Shown in pieces: positions 48,340 to 58,289 of a stretch of 64,000 nucleotides of DNA. Under the pieces are notes generated by a model. It searched no databases. It was not told the DNA's origin and was given only the letters and a program-made list of their open reading frames with translations. Both the position numbers and the translations under genes were made by a program. Positions within the stretch are counted from its first letter, which is position 1. Each line of letters starts with the position of its first letter. Source of the DNA: Nematostella vectensis (lineage: Eukaryota; Cnidaria; Anthozoa; Actiniaria; Edwardsiidae); the NCBI RefSeq assembly GCF_932526225.1, contig NC_064042.1, positions 975,001 to 1,039,000 of the forward strand, read 5' to 3'.

Positions 48340-49470
48340 TCAAAAGTCTTCTTCCGTGATTCGCCTGCTATTCCTCAGCTTTTGTCTGAGTTCATTCACC
48401 ACCATTTTCTCGCGGTACATCTGCTCCGCCCTGTTTTCGTCGCTGATATTCGCCGCCTGTCGGAATGACGCTTCACGGGATACGGCCACGCGCGATATGG
48501 ACGCTGGGAGCTCATATTCCAGGCTCCTCAAATCGAGGTAGATATCTCTGGGGTTGAGACTAGCCTCGTTTCCATTTTCGTCTTTTGGCTCGTACACAGT
48601 CAGTGGGACTACCTGTGGTGGGGAGCTCGCGAATTCTGGCGATTCGGAGATTCTGACCCTCGGGACGGCCCGCGGGATTCGTAGATCACGTGTGAAGGTG
48701 GGTGAGAAGTTCTCATAAGCGTTGATTTCTTGTGGGTGGAGCTGGTCGATGATGCCGACAGGATAAATATCGAATAAGCCGTCAGAGTTGCGTCTCTCTT
48801 CAATACCGATAGCACTGCAACCCCCGGGATAGAGAAATTAAATTAATTAGTATAAAAACACACACAGTATAGAAACACACATTGGTGTATTGAGCCGCTG
48901 ATTGCTGATAATTACTTCATGTTGTAACCGCGACCCTGACATACAATATTGTAGAGTCACTGGCAGCCGCCATTTTGTCATGTAAAAACATGCGACGAGG
49001 TGTTGTAGGCGGCTGGTAGCGCTTGTTGCTTGTTGACACTGATGAAGAGGCAGCAACCTCGAAACGTCTGTTAATAGGTATATTTTTAGCGTCATTCAAA
49101 CCTGCTTGGGCACTTTGTCATCCCAGCTAAATACCAAGTGTGAGAAAGCATCCATTTCCATCGGGATTTGAGGAATCTATAATCGCGATATTTTCGAGCA
49201 AATTTTGTAAAATAGGTATGGAGGTTTATTTTTTCCATGTTATTTCACTGAATTTGTCTCTCCAATAAAAATGATGCTTAACGCAGGTGTTGTCTGGCTA
49301 CATGGACGTGAGCTGGATTCCCCTTCCCAGATTGTAACCGCTGACTCACCGATCGTGGCCGTGGCCCTTCTTCCTGATGACGCACACGTAGATAACCAGT
49401 GTAACCATGGCAACAACGATGATACCAGCCGCTGTCCATACTATCACCACCCATAAGGGTACCCCAAGAC
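48340..49470 (-). CDS. 3' part of an unrecognised single-pass membrane protein (last two exons)
   Basis: Exons 49470-49350 and 48814-48340, joined in frame (CAC GAT CG | T GCT ATC). The first encodes GVPLWVVIVWTAAGIIVVAM then VTLVIYVCVIRKKGHGHD, a textbook membrane segment followed by a basic stop-transfer. The second is a tail of about 158 residues: acidic and proline-containing (IYPVGIIDQLHPQEINAYEN, SPEFASSPPQVVPLTVYEP), then charged and probably helical (AEQMYREKMVVNELRQKLRN), ending RRITEEDF. This predicts an N-out protein with a moderately long cytoplasmic tail. The upstream, probably extracellular, exons are not identified; exon 49470 needs a donor leaving one base. I do not recognise the family. 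Strand and frame are supported by two good splice sites and continuous open frame. Confidence 0.7.
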
Positions 49471-49775
49471 CTGATGGGAAGATACCGGACGTCACGTGAC
49501 AATACCTTAATGACCCACCCATAAGGGTACCCCCAAGTGCTGATGGGAAGATACAGGACGTCACGTGACAAGAACTTAATGACCCACCCATAAGGGTACC
49601 CCCAAGTGCTGATGGGAAGATACAGGACGTCACATGACAAGACCTTGAAGACCCACCCATAAGGGTACCCCAAGTGCTGATGGGAAGGTACAGGGCGTCA
49701 CGTGTCAAGGCCTTAATGAACCACCCATAATGGGACCCCCAAGTGCTGATAGGGAGGTACAGGGCGTCACGTGGC
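49448..49775 (-). repeat. 68-bp tandem copies of the membrane-protein exon start with its acceptor, 5 copies
   Basis: The first bases of the exon on the minus strand (TCTTGGGGTACCCTTATGGG) together with the acceptor CCCATCAG and about 45 bp of intron (CTGTATCTTCCC, GTCACGTG) are repeated upstream at spacings of 68-69 bp (GGGTACC at about 49457, 49525, 49593, 49661, degenerate at 49730). The extra copies read CCCATCAGCACTTGGGGGTA, so each keeps an AG acceptor. Confidence 0.93.
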
Positions 49776-50181
49776 AAGGCAACTCCTTTTACTGAAAAAA
49801 TGAATTTTTGGACCCCCGTTTAGGAACCTTAAAGTCTCTTATCCACTTTCTATGACTAACCGCCCCTCCTCCTTCTCACCCAGCTTTCTTTACGACAATG
49901 AACTGTCCCTAAACTAGAAAAAGAAAATTTGAAAGTCGGAAAACATGCAACTACTTTTCATCTAACCGCCAAATGTATAATCTGAGTGAAAAGGTAATGA
50001 GGGGTTTTAGGTGGGTCTAGGATGAATCGCAAGGGACGCCTACGTGTAGCCTTACCCAAATCGTAGTATGACCTCGTAGGGGATGTCTCGTCAGACATAA
50101 AACCTTCGAAAGACCAGATATCCATAAGTTATTTCTACATTATATCAATCAGTGATTCCAGCAAATAGATAACTATCATGC

Positions 50182-50320
50182 TACCCTAGGTACATACCAA
50201 AGGCTCCAAGCTCCACTTCAAGCGGCGACAACGACGGAGCGAAGCACGCTCAGTCGTTGTCGCCGCTTCGCGGCTTTTTGAAGTTAAGCTTGGAGCCTCT
50301 GATACCCATAGGGTACAATC
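50182..50320. repeat. Long imperfect foldback hairpin
   Basis: AGGCTCCAAGCT and GCGGCGACAACGAC on the left pair with GTCGTTGTCGCCGC and AGCTTGGAGCCT on the right. Outer TACCCTAGGT also pairs with ACCCATAGGGTA. The loop is GGAGCGAAGCACGCTCA. The arms are interrupted by an extra TTCGCGGCTTT on the right. The GC-rich stem stands out in AT-rich surroundings. Confidence 0.85.
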
Positions 50321-52473
50321 ATGCATGCTATTTCCGCATTTGGCGCATTTACAGTAAATTTGTTTTTTCGGATAATGCCTCAACTAATTTAAAAAAAACT
50401 AAGAGCCTTGGATAATCTTTGCAACGGCAGGTCTACAGTTGAGGGGAAGGAAAGGGGGTCAATATCTTGACTATTCTTTGTCTTCGAAAACCCTTCACGC
50501 ACGGACGTTAATAACCGCAATAGGGCCGTAATAGGGCCGAACACGCTTCTGGTGAATTCTTTAGGACTAGCAGTTGATAGACCTGAAGAAACCCCTCCCT
50601 TTACAAATACGTATACAACACTCCAACCCAAGCCCCTCCCCCCACCCTGCCCATTTCCCCTTTCTTTATAAATCCCCCTTCAAAAGAGAAATAAAAAATC
50701 TCACTATCGTATCTTGAGGTGACTATAGCATTGTGAAATGACCAAGATAAGAGAGCTGTGCATGAGTGCTAGTTTCATTTAGACCCCTATGGTTTTTAAT
50801 GGCTTAAAGTGAGGGATCATTACAACAGAGGTGCTGGCATTTCGTGGAGGTTGTGGTGCCCACATTGATTGGATTGTGTCTGTGGTTTTAGATTATGATC
50901 GCGGAGAAATCCCAGACGAAATACTCAATAAGCAAGACACTTTGTCGGTAGCTTATTCTGTGAGTGGTGACTAATATTTTCCTGAGGCTTATATTTAATT
51001 CTTAATGCTTTTTTTAAAGGTATAGGAAGTACTAGATGCTAAGCCGGTTTTGATGGCAAACGGTTGTTATTTCTATTTCTGCATGCTTTCAGAACGTCGA
51101 CGAGCTCCAACACTCGAATAGCGATCAAGCGCTAATAACTAGCTAAAAGCATGCTCTTTGTATCTTGACAAAAAATGATATCCGAATTTCCAAATCAATT
51201 GCTGGCATGACACCTAATGCCGCACGAACGCGTCTAAATATTTGAGAAAATGCCAAACTGTATGAGGAGAGACAAATTGCTTGTACGTTAATAGGCGAGA
51301 TACCATGGAAATTATCACATACCTTATAAGCAAAGGATAACAAAAAAAGGAGCTACGTATGCGTAATTACCCACTGTTCGTTTGGATAAAAAGATAATTG
51401 TGACTTTGAAACACTCTGTAATCTTCGCTGATTAATTGAGCACGATAACCGTATGGTTGCTATCGAAACACATCATTATTTACTTTCTGTATTTAGTAAT
51501 ATTCTATTTATTAACATTCTGTATTTAGTAATATTCTGCGTCTTGTTTATGCTCTTTGTGAGAGTGTGTAGCCTAGAAATATTCGCTTTTCAATTAGTCC
51601 TTATCCTCCGATTCGTTAACATTCATTGCACAATGCAAAGCTTACTTCGGCTAGATAACATATAATATATTAGTCAGCTTGAAAACAGTTTCCTTTCACA
51701 GGCTCGGGATTAACTCTTAATGTCGAATATCGCCTCGCACATTCATCGCGCATTTGGCGTCATACAAATTATTCTGCGCTATCACTCGACCAGAAATTGA
51801 TATGGCCAAAACGCACCTCCTAGAAATAGATATGAGCTTTGCATAGACACCGGCGAAGATATTATTATTATTTTCTTTACGACCTTTTTTAAAACCATTA
51901 TTCAAGGATTTAAATTTGCACTATAAGGTGTTTTCGAACTATTGAAATGATATCACCAATTTTATTGAATTTAATAAATAGAAATACAAAATTCCTACCT
52001 TGTAAATTCCAAGCTACATTAACAATGGTAGAAGCTTTTTTTGTTGAAACATAGGCAAATAAACTTAGTCAGGTTTAACTTACCGCACGATTGGATTACT
52101 ATTTCTCGCTATCAGTCAACGCAGCTAATTCTCTCAACATCGTTTCCCTCTCATCAATTCCTTGAACTCTCAAATGTGTTTACTTGCGATGCAATTCCGT
52201 CAAATGAGATGAACAAAACAGCTATACGAGAGAAGAGAGTGACGGGGAAATCTCTCTAGGAGTCTGGGGCGACGTACAGACCCAAGGAACTAGACGGAGA
52301 GGCAGCCAATGAGTAATGAATCTGTGGCTAACTGGAAATATAGATCTAGCAGAGTTTGTCTCGAGTGAGTTACGATCAGAGGCGCTACAACCGGAAACAC
52401 GCCATTCATAACGTACTGGTGACAGGTGTCTACCGCTAGGGCCTGGGTACAAGCACACTCGGCCTGGCGCTAA

Positions 52474-52487
52474 GTATCCATGGCAAC
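52474..52487. promoter_or_regulatory. Consensus RFX X-box with no assigned gene
   Basis: GTATCCATGGCAAC fits GTNNCCATGGCAAC at every defined position and contains a perfect ATGGCAAC half-site. It lies between the membrane-protein gene (-) and the gene at 54998 (+), in GC-richer, promoter-like sequence. Either gene could be the target; neither is known to be ciliary. Confidence 0.45.
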
Positions 52488-54997
52488 AGAACGCCGATCT
52501 TCGCCCTCCCATTTTAACTTTCGCATTCTTTTTTTCTGGTTGAACAAAATAAATGAGACCGGGGTTTTCTAGCCTCTTCATTTCTTCGAAATGTGATTGC
52601 AGCAGCAGAAAAACATTGCCATCGTTTGGCTGAAGTGCTTCCGCTCTGTACGAGTTTAGGTTTTGAGCCCACAGGCGACACGCTAATAATTTGAAGCCAG
52701 AAAAAAGTCATGTTGTGAAGCAGAGTGGGCGGTCATTAGCTTTACAAGTATTGAGAACGGCAAGATCTTAAAATACAAGTTAAACATTTCAAAACTTCAC
52801 GAGTTTCAATGTTGTGATTACTAAATTAGTAAAGCGAGCATAATGTATGAGATTTGAGCCTGTGTCGATTTCAATAAATAACAATGATTGTATACAACAA
52901 TGGTGTATAATTGTTCAAAACCGATGACATTAGCACAAAAAACTTTTTTAGAGTGTAAGTCTCGTTGAATTAAAAATGCATAATTTTAGAGCTATAATTA
53001 ATTTGAGACTCCAAAAAAATTTCTAAAAAGAAGACTTTCCATTAGGTGCAACCGTTAAATGTTTCAAATGCAAAATAAAATTTATATATATAACAGATAT
53101 GTTTCTATCTACTGGCACTGTTTATAGAGATCCTTTTTAGCTTCTAGATGGTTTTAACAGGAATATTACTCTAGCTCAGTTGCGTTTCTCTCTTCTTCCA
53201 ATATAAAGTAGGCTTATAAATGTTCACCAATGAGAGCACGCTTCTGTTTCATTGTTTTCGCCAAGGAGGTAGACATTTCCATGTTTTCACTTACTCAGAT
53301 TTGTATCAAAGAAACACGTGGATCTGATTGGTCAACATTTTGGCCAAGTATAACTAATGAAGGGGAAGAAAGTAGAAAGGACGAATTAATGATAAAAACG
53401 TTGCCTCAGAGAATTGCATGCCCTTCTAAGTCAATTACATTTGGCGTTAATTATGATAGATGTAGACACCAGTCAATAAAACTAACATTATGAATAAGAT
53501 AGCAGGAAGGCATTAACCGCCCAAGGCTATAAATGACGTTGAACCGTTGTTTTCGTTTTGCGTATAAGATAGAATAACAAAACGAATTCAGGGAGAATAA
53601 GATAAAGCTAGATTAAAATCTCTATCCTGTTATTGCATTTTTGGCTAGAGGGTGTTGCTTTAACGTTTTTTTCTTTTTTAATGGATTCCATAAAAGTTTC
53701 ATTGAACAGCAGGATGGATTAAAAATAGGCTAAGTGGATCACTCCCCTGAATCCTATTTGTGGCCTACCACTCCTATTTCCAAGGACTACAAGAATTTGG
53801 TTTCAGCTAAAACCAAAGCATGATAACTTTCTTTTCAAACCATGTTCGATATCATAAAAGTTCAGTCTCCGTGAAGCTTGACAAGGGGCAACATCTATTG
53901 TTATGACACAGTGGATAGCCATACCTACAGCGGAAGTTAAAGATCACTAATCGGCTACACATTTGTTATTCTTTTTCTTTAATATTTAAAGACAATTTTT
54001 CAGTAAAATTTTAAAATAACATTTTGAAAATGAATCTTTATGCTTTACATTTGCCATATTTAATCTAAAATATTATAATATTTTTAGTATATAACGAAGG
54101 TTCGTGTGGCCTTCTAAAATGGCTGCCACGAAAAAGGAAAACAAAATTACCCGCGAGTTTAATGCACTGTCCTTATAAGACGATGAACAAAAAAAAAACG
54201 AATGACAGTTTTTTTTGCGGAAGCATTTTTACCTTAAGACGACCTCCGATTATGTTGCTCGTAAAAGAAAGTCGTTTGAGCCTTGTCAAGTTATAAAGGT
54301 ATTATTAAAAAGAAACTAAAGCTCCTTAATCCATAAAAATACCGTATACCTTTTTCTTCATCCTCTTGTTGTGAAGACCAATAAGCAAACTTTTACCCGT
54401 ATCGTTTTGAACCTAATCCGGTTAGCTGCAGTTTTCTGCACAAGCCATCAATCAATTTGGCTTGAAACGCGTACTCTTCAAGCACAGATAGATTTTACCC
54501 TCAAAGCATACACACTCAACGCAACTCGACCGACAACATAACTTGTTCCCTGCTTGAAATAACCCTCTCGAATGCCAAACCCTAGGATGCGTTAAACTCA
54601 TCTATAGCAATCACGATAAACCTACGGAACACGAGGATTTGTCCAATCTTTACCTTCTTTAGACTTCACCTGCAACCAACGCAACCATCAACAACCATCA
54701 CCACTAGTAATCCCTCCCCCTTTCCCACAGCCCGCCCCACCGTACCACCATGCGCAGCGCCAGCGATCCCGCCGAATATGGTATACACTATTCAGTTGCT
54801 ATGAATGGAATGTCTAAAAAGCACTCGAATTCGTCATCTCTTTAGGGAATTGTTGCATGTAAAATATGCGATAAGTGATCATTGCAGAGCTCTGTTCTCG
54901 TCTTTGCCCTTATAATACGAACTATATCTAAGAGACTGGTAGGGATTGCTTGTCCTCAGACCAACAAAACTTAGCCTACGCCTTTTTCGTGGTGAAA

Positions 54998-56275
54998 ATG
55001 GGCTTCTTTAACGTTTTGCTGGTGCTGGCAGTTGTATCTCAGAGTGCAGTCACTCAAGGTTTGTACGCGCGCAGTTGGTTTAAGTTTTTTTTGTAGACTT
55101 ATTTACTACGCCTGTTCCAAAAAAGACAACTTTCCACAGGTTAGTGCCGAGTTATTCTTGTGTCATGGTCAAAAGGGGTTCCGATAGTTTTTACCGCTGC
55201 GATTGACAAAGAAAAAGCAATACACTGTTCTAAATTCTAAAGACCTAGATTTCGTCATAATAGTGATACTTGGTGACTTATTTTAATTCTGATTATATTC
55301 TAATTTTATTCTATTTTAAATCTCGTTCGTTAGTTTAAATTACAGAACATAAGCTACTACTTAGTCCATGTAGTATTTAAATATTCTGGATAAATAGGAA
55401 TATTTTTTGCATTATTAAATTTTTACTCGATCAACTTTACTGAAGTGGAACAAAACACCACGACATGAAACCGAACAATCAAGAGAGTTTAATAAAGCGC
55501 ATGCGAAATGGACACGACAGTATCCACAGCGAGGGTTACTGTGACTTATATTAAATTTCAGATGTTAATTATCGTGGCTAGTTAGATTAGCAATTTTATA
55601 AATTTATACACTTATTTAAAATAAACGGTAGCAGTCGGAGAATCTATGTGTCGTAGCCCGCAGATGTACAAGCTCTAAAAGCGTTATGTATTATTTTCTT
55701 CAAAAAGAGATCTTGGCAGGAAAAAAAGCATACTTGTTAGTAAGTAAGTGAGAAAACACTAGAACAAGAGAAAACACTAGAACAATCCAAAACCGCAAGG
55801 CATGATGGGTATGTTTTGTCCTCATCCAAAAAAGCATGAAAGCGCCTTCTGTTGTGTATCAGAATTGGCATTCCGGCAGCCAAACATCTCGTATGCGGTC
55901 TCGATTTTTAAAAATACTGTGTGCCTGAGTTGTTCGTTCTTTTTGTGCATCTTGTATGCGCATGTATCTTTAATAACTTTTGCCACACTAAGCCTAAGTT
56001 CAAACGTCGTATTATCCATGAGCTGTACTCAATGCAATTATGTGCAAATGAATCGAGTCGATTGTTTCATCTTCAGTTGCATGCATTTGCACTGAATACG
56101 GCTCATGGATAATACGACGTTTGAACTTAGCCTAACGGTCGAAACTCGCGGATTGTTGGGAAAACCTTAGACTATGGGAAACTCGATTTTTATTTGACAG
56201 AATATGTAAACGTGAATAATTATTTATTTATTATTATTTTTTTAGCTGCAAACAACGAAATCAGCTCAAATGACG
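54998..56275 (+). CDS. First two exons of a secreted or membrane protein, continuing beyond the window
   Basis: Exon 1 (54998-55058) encodes MGFFNVLLVLAVVSQSAVTQ, a strong signal peptide with a good start context (AAAATGG). Exon 2 (56246-56275) is tiny and adds AANNEISSND with a donor GGTAAG. Phases agree (one base carried over each time). Intron 2 runs at least 7.7 kb to the window end and is filled with three minisatellites. The next exon must start with two bases completing a codon that begins G. The family cannot be told from 30 residues. Confidence 0.6.
55993..56131. repeat. Foldback hairpin with 30-bp perfect arms in intron 1
   Basis: CTAAGTTCAAACGTCGTATT followed by ATCCATGAGC (55994-56023) is exactly complementary to GCTCATGGAT followed by AATACGACGTTTGAACTTAG (56101-56130). 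Pairing continues imperfectly inwards (ATGCAA..TGCAAATG against CATTTGCACTGAAT). Likely a MITE or foldback element. Confidence 0.9.
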
Positions 56276-56454
56276 GTAAGTTGACGCATCACAACGATCA
56301 TTAATAAAGACTGTGAGCCTGTTTTAAACCTCACACATATTTGACAAAAAGTAAAAAACAAGTGATGTCCAGGTTCAGTATTCTCTCGTCCGTTTTAAAA
56401 AATGTGTAACCATATCTGTTGACGCTGGGTTTTGTGTTTTTCGGCGAAAATTCC

Positions 56455-57268
56455 CTGAGTTCACTGGTCGCGAGTTCACTGGACGCGAGTTCACTGGACG
56501 CGAGTTCACTGGACGCGAGTTCACTGGACGCGATTTCACTGGACGCGAGTTCACTGGACGCGAGTTCACTGGACGCGAGTTCACTGGACGCGAGTTCACT
56601 GGACGCGAGTTCACTGGACGCGAGTTCACTGGACGCGAGTTCACTGGACGCGAGTTCACTGGACGCCAGTTCACTGGACGCCAGTTCACTGGACGCGAGT
56701 TCACTGGACGCGAGTTCACTGGACGCCAGTTCACTGGACGCCAGTTCACTGGGCGCGAGTTCACTGGGCGCGAGTTCACTGGGCGCGAGTTCGTTGGACG
56801 CGAGTTCACTGTACGCGAGTTCGTTGGACGCGAGTTCACTGGACGCGAATTCACTAGACGCGAGTTCACTGGGCGCGAATTCACTGGACGCGAGTTCACT
56901 GGAAGCGAGGGAGTTGGACGCTGGTTCGTTGGACGCGAGTTCGTTGGACGCGAGTTCACTGGACGCGAGTTCGTTGGACGCGAGTTCGTTGGACGCGAGT
57001 TCACTGGACGCGAGTTCACTGGAAGCGAGTTCACTGGAAGTGAGGGAGTTGGACGCGGGTTCGTTGGACGCGGGTTCGTTGGACGCGGGTTCGTTGGACG
57101 CGAGTTCACTGGACGCGAGTTTGTTGGACGCGAGTTCACTGGACGCGAGTTCACTGGACGCGAGTTCGTTGGACGCGAGTTCACTGGGCGCGAGTTCACT
57201 GGACGCGAGTTCACTGGACGCGAGTTCACTGGACGCGAGTTCCTTGGACGCGAGGGAGTTGGACGGGC
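56455..57268. repeat. 15-bp minisatellite, about 54 copies
   Basis: Unit GAGTTCACTGGACGC with variants GTTGGACGC, ACTGGGCGC, ACTGGAAGC and GCCAGTTCACT. Fifteen is a multiple of three, so several frames stay open on both strands and spell low-complexity repeats (SSLDA on plus, ELASS and VNSRP on minus). These are not credible proteins. It lies in intron 2 of the 54998 gene. Confidence 0.97.
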
Positions 57269-57353
57269 GTACGTATTTCCCAAAATGACAGCCAAATAAC
57301 AAAATCTTAGTTTTCTCGCCGAAAGAAATCTCCAAGGCTTACAGGTAGGCTAT

Positions 57354-58237
57354 GCTAGACACGAGATTGCATCCTGCCAAGTGCTTTTTCAACAAGGTGG
57401 TGATGTCACCAGTCACGCTAAACACTAGATTGCATCCTGCCAAGTGCTTCGTCAACAAGGTGGTGATGTCACCAGTCACGCTAAACACTAGATTGCATCC
57501 TGCCAAGTGCTTCTTCAACAAGGTGGTGATGTCACCAGTCACGCTAAACACTAGATTGCATCCTGCCAAGTGCTTCGTCAACAAGGTGGTGATGTCACCA
57601 GTCACGCTAAACACTAGATTGCATCCTGCCAAGTGCTTCGTCAACAAGGTGGTGATGTCACCAGTCACGCTAAACACTAGATTGCATCCTGCCAAGTGCT
57701 TCGTCAACAAGGTGGTGATGTCACCAGTCACGCTAAACACTAGATTGCATCCTGCCAAGTGCTTCGTCAACAAGGTGGTGATGTCACCAGTCACGCTAAA
57801 CACTAGATTGCATCCTGCCAAGTGCTTCGTCAACAAGGTGGTGATGTCACCAGTCACGCTAAACACTAGATTGCATCCTGCCAAGTGCTTCGTCAACAAG
57901 GTGGTGATGTCACCAGTCACGCTAAACACTAGATTGCATCCTGCCAAGTGCTTCGTCAACAAGGTGGTGATGTCACCAGTCATGCTAAACACTAGATTGC
58001 ATCCTGCCAAGGGCTTCGTCAACAAGGTGGTGATGTCACCAGTCATGCTAAACACTAGATTGCATCCTGCCAAGTGCTTCGTCAACAATGTGGTGATGTC
58101 ACCAGTCACGCTAAACACTAGATTGCATCCTGCCAAGTGCTTCGTCAACAAGGTGGTGATGTCACCAGTCACGCTAAACACTAGATTGCATCCTGCCAAG
58201 TGCTTCGTCAACAAGGTGGTGATGTCACCAGTCACAT
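57354..58237. repeat. 63-bp minisatellite, about 14 copies
   Basis: Unit contains CTAGATTGCATCCTGCCAAG, TGCTTCGTCAACAAGGTGGT, GATGTCACCAGTCACGCTAA and ACA. Copies are over 95% alike by eye; variants are CTTTTTC, CTTCTTC, GGGCTTC and CATGCTAA. The period of 21 codons keeps frames open on both strands, giving 21-residue repeats that look like proteins but lack initiation or splice support. Confidence 0.97.
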
Positions 58238-58289
58238 GCGGACATAACGCTGGGGAGTTTGCGAGGCTGCGCTAGCTTGACACTTGCCA

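Larger units (their letters stand above)
49776..54997. other. Region without resolved exons
   Basis: Five kilobases in which I cannot support any exon. It should contain the upstream exons of the membrane protein that ends at 48340 and the promoter of the gene starting at 54998. Open frames at 52222-52581 (-), 52514-52711 (-) and 53230-53493 (+) have no recognisable domain. A possible exon ending at a GTATGTG donor near 51320 (-) is too weak to list. Holds a foldback hairpin (50182-50320) and an X-box match (52474). Confidence 0.4.

Noticed and set aside
48955-49085. GATGAAGAGGCAGCAACCTCGAAACGTC sequence resembling a retroelement end
   Set aside because: Similar in flavour to Penelope-type termini, but no supporting domain or second copy in the window.
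50820-50985. Short plus-strand open frame (EVLAFRGGCGAHIDWIVSVV)
   Set aside because: No start codon, no clear splice sites and no family resemblance.
51320-51425. Possible minus-strand exon ending at a GTATGTG donor
   Set aside because: It would not leave the one base needed to join the membrane exon at 49470, and the peptide is unrecognisable.
52222-52711. Overlapping minus-strand ORFs near the orphan X-box
   Set aside because: No domain, unusual composition rich in Ser/Pro/Arg, and overlapping alternative frames; more likely promoter or 5' UTR sequence.
53230-53493. 87-codon plus-strand ORF
   Set aside because: No signal peptide, domain or splice context that I can defend.
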